In this document: in pieces, positions 1 to 6,138 of the stretch
Layout of the letters: each line of letters starts with the position of its first letter
Numbering within the stretch: position 1 is the stretch's first letter
Assembly: GCA_964292295.1 (NCBI GenBank)
Contig: CAXYVC010000113.1
Span: 1 to 8,907 of the forward strand
DNA: 8,907 nucleotides
From: CAXYVC01 sp964292295
Lineage (GTDB): Bacteria > Acidobacteriota > Holophagae > Holophagales > Holophagaceae
Reading direction: 5' to 3'
Program-made: the position numbers and the translations under genes
The notes under the pieces: model-generated
What the model was told of the DNA's origin: nothing
Seen by the model: only the letters and a program-made list of their open reading frames with translations
The model's database searches: none

Positions 1-432
1 CTCCAGCAGGACCCACAGCGGGTCGCCGGAGGGCAGCGGGGTGTCCAGGGAGCAGCAGGGCGGCGTGGCGCCAGCCCGGCGGAGCTGCTCGGCCTCCCGG
101 CTGGAGAGGTGGACGGCCCGCTCCTGGATGGCGTGGAGCTGGGCCTGGCGCACCCACCAGCAGGCGTAGGTGAGGAAGGTGGTGCCCCGGAGCGGATCGA
201 AGCGCCTGGCCGCCTCCAGCAGGCCCACGCAGCCGTCCTGGATCAGGTCCTCCGTGGACAGGCCCCGGCTGCGGGCCACGCCCCGCAGCCGGTTGGCCTC
301 CCGGGCCACGAAGGGGACGCAGGCTTCCACGACCGCGGGATCCAGGCCGGTGCCCGGCGTCCAGAGGAACGACCGGCCGCCCACCTGCACGGTGACGGGG
401 AGGATTTCGGCGGTGCTGGGTTCGGCGGCCAT
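1..432 (-). CDS. Phage-encoded sigma-70 family RNA polymerase sigma factor (C-terminus beyond left edge)
   Basis: The frame is open from an ATG at 432 to the window edge: 144 codons with no stop, so the gene continues outside. Residues about 40-100 match sigma-70 region 2. DLIQDGCVGLLEAARRFDP (62-80) is the region 2.1-2.2 core-binding helix, and RGTTFLTYACWWVRQA (82-97) is region 2.3-2.4, which melts and reads the -10 element. After residue 110 the chain goes quickly to SLDTPLPSGDPLW, which resembles the linker before region 4, so region 3 looks shortened. Region 4 (the -35 reader) would lie off the edge. The start follows the 69-residue gene by 10 nt, with an AAGGAAG-type ribosome binding site overlapping that gene's stop. 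As the last visible gene of the early operon it probably redirects host RNA polymerase to middle or late phage promoters, a job done by Mor and C in Mu. That role is inferred; the family call is firm. Confidence 0.85.
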   Translation of the reverse strand, partial: MAAEPSTAEILPVTVQVGGRSFLWTPGTGLDPAVVEACVPFVAREANRLRGVARSRGLSTEDLIQDGCVGLLEAARRFDPLRGTTFLTYACWWVRQAQLHAIQERAVHLSSREAEQLRRAGATPPCCSLDTPLPSGDPLWVLLE

Positions 433-442
433 GGAGCTTCCT

Positions 443-652
443 TCAGACGCGTTCGGCGATGGCGGTGCGGGCTTCGGATTCACTGCCGTAGGGGCCGTGG
501 ATCTCGGCTTTCCGGCTGCAGGTGGAGGCCCTCCAGAGGCCGTCCCGGCCCTTCCAGACGTGGGCAAGCCACGTCCCGTTCTCGAGCTGCAGGACGGATC
601 CGATGTCGACGCGCGTCCAAGTGCGGAGGGGGGGGGAATTGCGGCGCGGCAT
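443..652 (-). CDS. Small hypothetical phage protein (69 aa)
   Basis: I do not recognise this protein. It starts at the ATG at 652, one base after the DUF3164 stop codon, and ends 10 nt before the sigma factor start, so it belongs to the early operon. An in-frame extension upstream would run through the DUF3164 gene and is not credible. The product is basic and tryptophan-rich (four W), with alternating stretches such as SVLQLENGTWLAHVWKGRDG that suggest a small beta-sheet fold, and it ends in SESEARTAIAERV, likely a helix. There is no signal peptide or membrane segment. Codons 6-9 contain a run of nine C on the coding strand (628-636), so replication slippage or a sequencing error there would shift the frame. 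Confidence 0.6.
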   Translation of the reverse strand: MPRRNSPPLRTWTRVDIGSVLQLENGTWLAHVWKGRDGLWRASTCSRKAEIHGPYGSESEARTAIAERV

Positions 653-653
653 G

Positions 654-1268
654 TCAGGCGCTCGCCACGTCGAGGGCGATGGGCTGGTAGGTGCCCGTGG
701 CATCGCGCTCGTAGACCCGGATGTAGCTCTTGGAGCCCACGACCTGGATGCTGTCGCCGATGGCGTCCATGGCCTTCTTCCAGGTGGGGTCGTCGATGTC
801 GAGGCGGCGCAGCTCCAGGACGCGGCGCACGTTGAGGTTCCCGGCCTTGTCCACGTCGAAGGCGCCGTTGACCAGGGCCAGCAGCTTGTCGTCTGCCCCG
901 TCACTCCACTTCTTGATGCACTTGTCCACCAGCTCCTTGGCGGCGTGCAGGCGCTCGTCGAAGCAGATGTTGTCCTGGTTGGAGACCTGGAGCTTGAAGC
1001 GGCCGTCGAAGCTGAAGAGGGTCAGGTTGCCCTTGGTTCCGCCGATCCTGGCCTTGTATCTCGCGGCGGACTCCGCCACGAAGGCCTGGACCTCATCGAA
1101 GACCTGGCCCTTGAAGGCGGCCAGTTCGCCCGAGTGCAGACGGGCGCGCTCGGCGATGGAGACCACCAGCTCGTCGCGCTGGAGGTCGATTTCCTTGATG
1201 TTTTCGAGCTTCACCAGATCGCCGCTGGCGTTCTGGCGGTATCCCTCAGGGATGCGGGTGGTGGTCAC
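654..1268 (-). CDS. DUF3164 family protein of Mu-like phages (204 aa)
   Basis: The sequence matches the DUF3164 family, a standard early gene of Mu-like phages, over its full length. It shows an N-terminal GYRQNASGDLVKLENIK segment, a central GGTKGNLTLFSFDGRFKLQV block (about 76-95), ICFDERLHAAKELVDKCIKKW (about 100-120), and the conserved C-terminal motif VGSKSYIRVYERD near residue 180. The biochemical function is unknown; some databases carry misleading names such as sulfate transporter, but it has no membrane segments. The start is a GTG at 1268, preceded by AGGAG with a 6-nt gap. That ribosome binding site overlaps the TAG stop of the upstream 36-residue gene, which suggests coupled translation. 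Confidence 0.88.
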   Translation of the reverse strand: MTTTRIPEGYRQNASGDLVKLENIKEIDLQRDELVVSIAERARLHSGELAAFKGQVFDEVQAFVAESAARYKARIGGTKGNLTLFSFDGRFKLQVSNQDNICFDERLHAAKELVDKCIKKWSDGADDKLLALVNGAFDVDKAGNLNVRRVLELRRLDIDDPTWKKAMDAIGDSIQVVGSKSYIRVYERDATGTYQPIALDVASA

Positions 1269-1277
1269 GGATGACTC

Positions 1278-1388
1278 CTAGTGGTGGTGTTTGCGGAAGG
1301 CGCGGCGCTTCCACGCGTCGCGGAGGTGGAGGAGCAGGAGGACGGGCAGGCCCAGGACCAGGGCCGCCCGGCGGAGGTGGGGATTCAT
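1278..1388 (-). CDS. Putative single-pass membrane micropeptide (36 aa)
   Basis: An ATG at 1388 overlaps the TGA of the preceding HTH gene in the classic ATGA arrangement (4-nt overlap). The frame ends at a TAG (1280-1278) whose bases lie within the ribosome binding site region of the DUF3164 gene. This exact fit between two firm genes is the main reason to call it. The product begins MNPHLRRAALVLGLPVLLLL: a short basic N-terminus, a hydrophobic stretch of about 14-15 residues (AALVLGLPVLLLLHL), then a strongly basic tail ending KHHH. It could be a small inner-membrane peptide. The hydrophobic segment is short for a full bilayer crossing, so a peripheral amphipathic helix is possible. No homologue is recognised. 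Confidence 0.6.
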   Translation of the reverse strand: MNPHLRRAALVLGLPVLLLLHLRDAWKRRAFRKHHH

Positions 1389-1969
1389 GCGCCCGGGGCC
1401 AGGCAGGCCTGGTCCATGACCCGCTGCCCAGCGGCCTGGTAGGCCCGGAAGACGTCCACGAGGGTCGGCACGGGGCGGCCGCGGGGGTCACGGCTGGCCA
1501 TGGCGAGACGCTGCTCGTCCACCGGGGTGCGGGCGATGGCCTCGGCGAAGGCGAGGAATGCTTCTCCGGCCTGGCGCAGGGCGTCGGGGCTGTGGGTGCT
1601 CTCGCAGGCCTCGCGGGCGGCGAGGGCTGAGGCGATGAGGCTGGCGGCGTTCATGGCTTTCTCCGCGTTGTGGGTGCAGGCCTGGCAGGCGGCCCATTCC
1701 TTCAGGGCCCGGGCGCTGCTGGTGGGGGATGGACGGTTGCGGTGCGTGCGGCAGTCTTCGGCGGTGAGCTGGCGCCCCAGGACGGGGCAGGCCACGCGGC
1801 CGTAGCGGGCCAGGACGGCGGCCTCGATGCGCGCCGTGGAGCCGACGTAGCGGCCGTGGAGGGCCAGGGAGAGGCTGGAGCGGGCATAGCCCAGCTCGGT
1901 GGCCACTTTCGTGAGCCCTCCCGGGTTCCGAACGGCGATCTCGGCCTGCAGGAGGTCACGCCAGCTCAT
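1385..1969 (-). CDS. HTH DNA-binding protein with four-cysteine motif (194 aa)
   Basis: Residues about 18-45 (GGLTKVATELGYARSSLSLAL) form a helix-turn-helix of the kind found in small early proteins of Mu-like phages. It is followed by a short linker and a conserved-looking VACPVLG segment. Cysteines at 61, 73, 95 and 98 (spacing C-X11-C-X21-C-X2-C) suggest a zinc ribbon. Related phage proteins usually end soon after the last CxxC pair; here about 95 further residues follow, mostly alanine-rich helix (AASLIASALAAREACE and onward). The ATG at 1969 lies inside the end of the winged-helix gene (14-nt overlap) and no strong ribosome binding site is visible, so translation is likely coupled. It is probably a regulator of phage transcription or replication; its target is unknown. 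Confidence 0.78.
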   Translation of the reverse strand: MSWRDLLQAEIAVRNPGGLTKVATELGYARSSLSLALHGRYVGSTARIEAAVLARYGRVACPVLGRQLTAEDCRTHRNRPSPTSSARALKEWAACQACTHNAEKAMNAASLIASALAAREACESTHSPDALRQAGEAFLAFAEAIARTPVDEQRLAMASRDPRGRPVPTLVDVFRAYQAAGQRVMDQACLAPGA

Positions 1970-2516
1970 AGGTCGTTCCGGTGTTGGCGTCGTGGACCCG
2001 GGCGCGGCGCTTGTCCCACTGGGGGGCCTTCGGGCCGGTGTCCCGGATCAGGAGGTAGCGGGTCTCCCGGTGTTCGCCCCGCACTTGCAGGCGGCGCAGG
2101 TAGCCCGCCTTGGTGAGGGCGCCCAGGTATTTCTTGGTGTCCTCCCGGTCCAGGGCCTCCCCCCGGCTGGCCAGGGTGAGCAGGTCGCGGATGGAGCCCT
2201 TCTGCTGCAGCCGCAGGGCACGCCACACGCGGGTGCGGATGCCGGTCTGGGGCAGCTCGTGGCGCGGCCCGCGGGGACCGGGCCGGAGGTCCAGTTCGCC
2301 CACGAGGGCCTCGAAGCCGTTGGGTGTGAGACGGTAGGTGCCACGGTCCACCCAACTGAGCAGCCCCCGCGATACAAGGGTCTGGACGGCGAACCGGGTT
2401 CGCGTCGTCGTGAAGCCTGTCTGTTCCACCAGATCTTGGAGGCGGATTCGGCCCAGGAAGTGGCGGCAGGCATCCAGCACCTGAGCGGCGGTGCTTCCGT
2501 TGGCGGCGGTGCTCAT
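1956..2516 (-). CDS. Double winged-helix phage protein, unknown role (186 aa)
   Basis: Two regions look like winged helix-turn-helix units. Residues about 8-66 have a recognition-helix-like RTRFAVQTLVSRGLLSWVD and a wing RGTYRLTPNG. Residues about 88-158 have TKKYLGALTKAGYLRRLQV and a wing ending TRYLLIRDTG. The C-terminal DTGPKAPQ...RVHDANTGT tail resembles tails seen in hypothetical proteins of Mu-like phages. The ATG at 2516 overlaps the MuB stop by 4 nt (ATGA) and has GAGG upstream at a 6-nt gap. Its place directly after B suggests a DNA-binding accessory to transposition or an early regulator; this is inference from position and fold only. Confidence 0.75.
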   Translation of the reverse strand: MSTAANGSTAAQVLDACRHFLGRIRLQDLVEQTGFTTTRTRFAVQTLVSRGLLSWVDRGTYRLTPNGFEALVGELDLRPGPRGPRHELPQTGIRTRVWRALRLQQKGSIRDLLTLASRGEALDREDTKKYLGALTKAGYLRRLQVRGEHRETRYLLIRDTGPKAPQWDKRRARVHDANTGTTYELA

Positions 2517-3268
2517 GCGCGCCTCAGGCGGATGGCGGCCTTGGCGGTGGCCGGGCGGCGCTGCCAGTCGTGGATCAGTTCCTGGCCATCGACGTCGGCC
2601 AGCCCCAACTGCCCCGCCCGGCGCGCCTTGGCGATGCGCTCGCAGTTGGCCAGGGCGTTCAGGACCAGGCGCATCCGGCCCTCGCAGCGGCGCAGGATCT
2701 CGGCCACCAGGTCATCGGAGAGGGTGAGGCCCTCCAGCAGGTGGGCGGCCGCGGTGCGGATGTCCTGCTCCGTGACGGGCTGGAAGTGGACGATGGTGGC
2801 GATGCGGCTGGTGATCTGGGGGTAGCGGGCGCGGATCTTGTCCTTCACCTGGTCCATGCCCACCAGCACCACGGGGATCTCGGTGAGGTCGCTGAGGTCG
2901 CGGATGGCCTCCATGACGCGGATGTCCGCCAGGGCGTGCTCGATCTCGTCGATCACCAGGATGTAGGGGAGGCTGCCGAGGGCTTCCTTGGCCTGCCGGA
3001 ACATGTCCTCGGTGAGGCGGGCGGGCTGGATGCCCAGCTCGTGCAGCAGGTCCTTCAGGAACCAGTGGCGCGTGTAGCCGCTCTTGCACCGCAGGTAGAC
3101 CGCGTGGGGCTGCTGGGTGACATACCACTGCAGGGTTTCGGTTTTGCCGAAGCCGGGCTCGCTGGTGACCAGCATCATGCTGGCCTCGGCGGCACCTCGC
3201 TTCTGGACCAGGGCCATTCCCGCGAGGAAACGGTCCACGTTGCTGACTGGGGCAAAGACGGCTTTCAT
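2513..3268 (-). CDS. MuB-like AAA+ ATPase, transposition target-capture protein (251 aa)
   Basis: MuB-family ATPases coat target DNA in the ATP form, deliver it to the MuA transpososome, stimulate strand transfer and give target immunity. Visible motifs: Walker A SEPGFGKT (36-43), with serine in place of the first glycine; Walker B YILVIDEIEH (102-111); a sensor-1-like VVLVGMD (133-139); and an arginine-bearing YPQITSRI (149-156). I chose the ATG at 3268, which shares its A with the transposase stop (TGATG) and has AAGGAGG four bases upstream; a TTG one codon earlier sits too close to that site. At 251 residues it is shorter than Mu B (312) and begins almost directly at the ATPase domain, so the N-terminal HTH domain of Mu B appears to be missing. 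Confidence 0.92.
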   Translation of the reverse strand: MKAVFAPVSNVDRFLAGMALVQKRGAAEASMMLVTSEPGFGKTETLQWYVTQQPHAVYLRCKSGYTRHWFLKDLLHELGIQPARLTEDMFRQAKEALGSLPYILVIDEIEHALADIRVMEAIRDLSDLTEIPVVLVGMDQVKDKIRARYPQITSRIATIVHFQPVTEQDIRTAAAHLLEGLTLSDDLVAEILRRCEGRMRLVLNALANCERIAKARRAGQLGLADVDGQELIHDWQRRPATAKAAIRLRRA

Positions 3269-5703
3269 CAAGCCTCCTTGGGAAGGGGGATGGGTGAGGG
3301 AGCTGCGCCGAGGGCCTGGGTGAGCCGGAGGCGCAGGGTGGGATCGGAGTCCGAACGCAGGGCGGCGTTGAGCTCCCGGATTTCCTCCGGATCCGCCTGC
3401 TCGGGGTGGTTGAGGACGAAGAGAGCCCAGTCGAGGTCGTCCTGGATGTGCCTCCGCTCGGCGGGTGCCGGGCGGCCCAGGGCGGGGTCGAGCTGGGGGA
3501 TGGCCTGGAGGCCCAGCTGGGCCTCAATCTGGGCGGCGAGGGCCTGCTGCTCCTGGGTGAGGTCCCGCCCGAGCTCCCGGGGGGGCTCGACCGGGGCGGC
3601 GGCCAGGGCCTGGTGGCCCGTGAGCATGCCCGCCTCGCGGCGGTTGCGCTCCTGCAGCAGGGTGGCCTGGCGGATGATGCCCTTCTGGCGCCGCTCGATG
3701 TTCTTGGCGATGCGCAGGGCCACCACGTCGGTGCTGCCGGCGCCCAGCTCGGGCCCATCGGGCACGTAGGTGAGGGCGTCAAGCAGCTCGTTGCCCCGGC
3801 ACAGCCAGGCCTGGGTGATGTCCCAGGGGTTGATGCGCACGGTGAGGCCGTCGACGTCGAGGCCGTCGAGCACGGGGGTGTGGAAGCGCAGATCCTGGCC
3901 CTCGATGCGGGCGCACACGAAGCCGCGCACCAGGCGGGCGCGGAGCCCCGGCAGCACGCGCCACTCCTGGCCGGGGCGCACGAAGCGGGGGTGGTCGGCC
4001 CCCAGCTCCTGCACCAGGCGGTCCCGCATCTCCTGGAGGGCCAGGCAAGGGGTGATGCGGCGGCGCTGGACGATGCGCTCCTGCTGGATCTTCTCGCCCA
4101 GCCAGGCGTTCAGGCGGGCCTTGAGGCTGGCCACGGTCTCGAAGTGCCCGCCGGCCTTGGCGGCGGCCAGGGGGGCGCCGGGGCGGGCGCTGGGGCTGCC
4201 GCCCACGTAGGCGGGCAGACGGGCGCTGAAGCCTTCGGTGAGGGTGCGGAAGTCGCGCTCGACCGGCTTGGAACGGGAGTTGTAAGGCAGCGCGTGGTGG
4301 ACCAGGGCCTGGCCGTCCTTCCAGTCCATGCCCAGCTGGGCCCAGTAGCCCACCAGGTCTTCATCCCCCTCGAAGAGGACGTTGCGGACCTCGGAGCCGT
4401 TGTCGGGCTGGATGGCCTCGGGGATCACGCCGAAGTGCAGGATGGCGTCCGCGATGGCCATGAGCGGCAGGTAGCGGTTGAGCCCGTGCCCGATCTGGCA
4501 GGCCAGGATGGCGCCGGAGCCCACGTCCCGGACCACGTAGAGCTGGGGCCGGAAGGGGTCGAGCTTCTCGCCCGGGAGGGGGTCATCCCACAGCACCAGG
4601 GCGTCGAGCGTGTGGCCGTCGATGCTCCAGCACTGGAAGGGCAGGCTGGGGCGGCGGCGGACGTAGGGCCCCAGGTCGGTGAGCGCCTTCCGCTCGCCCT
4701 TGCGCAGGGCAAGGAGGATGGCGGGGTCCAGCTCCGAGAGGCGCCGGCGCACGGTGGCCTCGGACAGGCTGTAACCCTTCTGCTGCAGGACCTCGGCGGC
4801 GCCGCGGAAGCTGCCGGTGTAGGCGTAGGCGCCGCGGATCTCGTCTTCCAGGCCGGGGGTGAGGTCGGTGGCGCGGGGACGGCCGCAGGCGGAGTGGCGG
4901 GGCTTCAGGGCATCGCCGCTCGGATCGGCCACCAGGGCCCGCCACCAGCGGTTCAGGGTGGAGGCGGAGGGGGCGCCGCCCAGGAGGGGCAGCAGCTGCT
5001 GGCCTTCGACGCTGCCGAGCAGCCAGGAGAGGGCGTCGGTGCGCACCCAGCCGGGCAGGCCGGCCTTGGCGCGGCGGCGCTGGCCCTCGGGAAGGCTGGC
5101 CACGGCGGGGCGCACGGCCTTCTCCAGCAGGGCCAGGCGGGCCCGCTGGATGACCTGGGCGCGCTCCAGGCTGGCGGGGTTGGCCCGCAGCACCACCTGG
5201 AGGGGATCGCGCTTGAGGGCCGGGCGGGCCTGGCGCGTGGCGACCGGCATGACCTGGCGGGCGGCGAGGTCGGCCTGGGCCTGCTCCCAGGCCGCGCGGG
5301 CGGCGGGGGCGTAGGCGAAGAGATCGGCCAGGGCTACGGAGTAGCGGATGCGCCCCTTGTGGCGCCCCTCCTGGACGGTTTCCTCGGTCGCGGGGAGCTT
5401 GCCGGAGGAGATGGCCTTTCTGATTCTCCGCTCATCGAGCCCAGTGAGATCTGCAGCCGCTTTGACGGTGATCAGCGGCCCCGACGCCGTGGTGTCCGTG
5501 ACAGCACCAACGGTGGCATCTTGTCTCATTGCGGGGCATGCGCGGTGGCCCCCTGTCCTCCCCCCGGGGGCCGCTGTCCCGCTGTCGGACAGCGCCCCCC
5601 CGGCGATGATCTGGGCCGCTGTTCCATCGGCGGGTTGGGTCGTCGTCAGGGCGGACCCACGAATCGTGGATTGCGCTGATCCGACTGTCGAGGATCGAGA
5701 CAT
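3268..5703 (-). CDS. MuA-like DDE transposase (811 aa)
   Basis: This is the transposase that pairs the phage ends, nicks them and joins them to target DNA for integration and replicative transposition. An excisionase/Mu-type DNA-binding HTH spans about 77-130 (LITVKAAADLTGLDERRIRK, then GRIRYSVALADLF). A second DNA-binding region covers about 180-330. The catalytic core carries D362 (WSIDGH), D434 (IQPDNGS) and E482 (SKPVERDF, close to the KPVER of Mu A). A beta-barrel-like segment spans about 580-640, and a charged C-terminal tail from about 660 is likely to contact MuB and ClpX. It is longer than Mu A (663). The first 70 or so residues are low-complexity Ser/Thr/Ala/Gly; a later ATG (codon 59, at 5529) would remove them but lacks a ribosome binding site. 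The chosen ATG lies 8 nt after the Ner stop with AGGTGA upstream. Confidence 0.94.
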   Translation of the reverse strand: MSRSSTVGSAQSTIRGSALTTTQPADGTAAQIIAGGALSDSGTAAPGGRTGGHRACPAMRQDATVGAVTDTTASGPLITVKAAADLTGLDERRIRKAISSGKLPATEETVQEGRHKGRIRYSVALADLFAYAPAARAAWEQAQADLAARQVMPVATRQARPALKRDPLQVVLRANPASLERAQVIQRARLALLEKAVRPAVASLPEGQRRRAKAGLPGWVRTDALSWLLGSVEGQQLLPLLGGAPSASTLNRWWRALVADPSGDALKPRHSACGRPRATDLTPGLEDEIRGAYAYTGSFRGAAEVLQQKGYSLSEATVRRRLSELDPAILLALRKGERKALTDLGPYVRRRPSLPFQCWSIDGHTLDALVLWDDPLPGEKLDPFRPQLYVVRDVGSGAILACQIGHGLNRYLPLMAIADAILHFGVIPEAIQPDNGSEVRNVLFEGDEDLVGYWAQLGMDWKDGQALVHHALPYNSRSKPVERDFRTLTEGFSARLPAYVGGSPSARPGAPLAAAKAGGHFETVASLKARLNAWLGEKIQQERIVQRRRITPCLALQEMRDRLVQELGADHPRFVRPGQEWRVLPGLRARLVRGFVCARIEGQDLRFHTPVLDGLDVDGLTVRINPWDITQAWLCRGNELLDALTYVPDGPELGAGSTDVVALRIAKNIERRQKGIIRQATLLQERNRREAGMLTGHQALAAAPVEPPRELGRDLTQEQQALAAQIEAQLGLQAIPQLDPALGRPAPAERRHIQDDLDWALFVLNHPEQADPEEIRELNAALRSDSDPTLRLRLTQALGAAPSPIPLPKEA
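5656..5670. promoter_or_regulatory. Putative repressor operator O4 inside the transposase 5' coding region
   Basis: CCCACGAATCGTGGA matches the palindrome TCCACG-N3-CGTGGA found in the divergent promoter region, with one arm mismatch. It lies about 35-50 bp inside the transposase gene. It could be an auxiliary operator that loops or blocks elongation. The match is by eye and binding is not shown. Confidence 0.5.
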
Positions 5704-5711
5704 CGCATCAC

Positions 5712-6044
5712 CTACGCGATGTCTTCCCTACGCCTGGCCCAGATACGGTCGGCGTCGAGCCCCATGGCAGCAGCCAGGATGTTTTCAACAACCACGTCGT
5801 GACGTTCGCGGTTGATAACCTGGTGGATATAGGGGTCTGCGTAACCGTTCGTCTCTGCCAGAGCCCTCAGGTTGACGTTTCTCAGCTTCAGCAGGGCACG
5901 GATCGCTTCGGGGCGAAGACTGCCGTCCAGGTTGATTCCATTCGCCATCAGGGATTGCACGTCCGAGGCGGTCTGGAGGATGGCCTGGGGGCTCGGGGGC
6001 AGGCCGTAGGCCGCCCTCTTGCGCTGGGAGGGTTCAGGGCTCAT
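5712..6044 (-). CDS. Ner-like early transcription regulator (110 aa)
   Basis: This gene holds the position of Mu ner: first in the early operon and divergent from the repressor. In Mu, Ner turns down early transcription and the repressor promoter during lytic growth. Residues about 56-80 (NVNLRALAETNGYADPYIHQ) form the HTH. The following VENILAAAMGLDADRIWARR resembles the Ner-family C-terminal block (roughly ANALxxxPExIWPSR). The frame stays open upstream to 6098, but that would include the early promoter; the ATG at 6044 has GGAG at a 6-7 nt gap and is preferred. The N-terminal 40 residues (RKRAAYGLPPSPQAIL) are extra relative to the roughly 75-residue Mu Ner. It is followed by the transposase after an 8-nt gap. 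Confidence 0.75.
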   Translation of the reverse strand: MSPEPSQRKRAAYGLPPSPQAILQTASDVQSLMANGINLDGSLRPEAIRALLKLRNVNLRALAETNGYADPYIHQVINRERHDVVVENILAAAMGLDADRIWARRREDIA

Positions 6045-6064
6045 TCTGGGCTCCGGTTGCTTAG

Positions 6065-6079
6065 TCCACGAAGCGTGGA
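6065..6079. promoter_or_regulatory. Putative repressor operator O1
   Basis: TCCACGAAGCGTGGA is a perfect 6-bp-arm palindrome with a 3-bp spacer. It lies just downstream of the expected early transcription start and upstream of the Ner-like gene. Its centre is 29 bp from the centre of O2. Confidence 0.65.
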
Positions 6080-6086
6080 TGCACTC

Positions 6087-6114
6087 AGAGTATTCCACGG
6101 TTCGTGGAAGTCAA
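6087..6114 (-). promoter_or_regulatory. Early promoter for the ner-A-B operon
   Basis: On the minus strand, TTGACT (6114-6109) and TACTCT (6092-6087) are separated by 16 bp, giving a sigma-70-type promoter with an expected start near 6080 and a leader of about 35 nt before the Ner-like ATG. Operator O2 (6093-6109) fills the spacer exactly, as expected for a promoter shut off by the lysogenic repressor. The -10 match is modest. Confidence 0.6.
6093..6109. promoter_or_regulatory. Putative repressor operator O2, in the early promoter spacer
   Basis: TTCCACGGTTCGTGGAA is a perfect 7-bp-arm palindrome around a 3-bp centre, the longest of the set. It lies between the -35 and -10 hexamers of the early promoter, so bound protein would exclude RNA polymerase. 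Confidence 0.7.
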
Positions 6115-6123
6115 CCCACCAAA

Positions 6124-6138
6124 TCCACCTTTCGTGAA
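6124..6138. promoter_or_regulatory. Putative weak repressor operator O3, abutting the repressor start codon
   Basis: TCCACCTTTCGTGAA is a degenerate version of the TCCACG-N3-CGTGGA palindrome. Its centre is 30 bp from O2 and it ends at the base before the repressor ATG. Its position suggests negative autoregulation at high repressor levels, as with weak operators in other phages; this is inferred. Confidence 0.5.

Noticed and set aside
653..904. Upstream in-frame extension of the 69-residue gene to a 153-codon product
   Set aside because: The extra part lies entirely inside the well-supported DUF3164 gene and reads as repetitive Ser/Thr/Arg.
109..1274. Plus-strand open frames of 193-250 codons opposite the sigma factor and DUF3164 genes
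   Set aside because: The minus-strand frames carry family motifs and fit an operon; the plus-strand ones are low-complexity shadows.
3406..5679. A 757-codon open frame on the plus strand opposite the transposase
   Set aside because: It is a GC-rich antisense shadow: Gly/Ala/Val/Leu-rich composition, no recognisable domain, and it lies against a clear MuA-like transposase.
6019..6138. Extended start of the repressor giving 279 residues
   Set aside because: The added 40 residues would be coded by the operator and promoter region and lie upstream of the HTH domain start.
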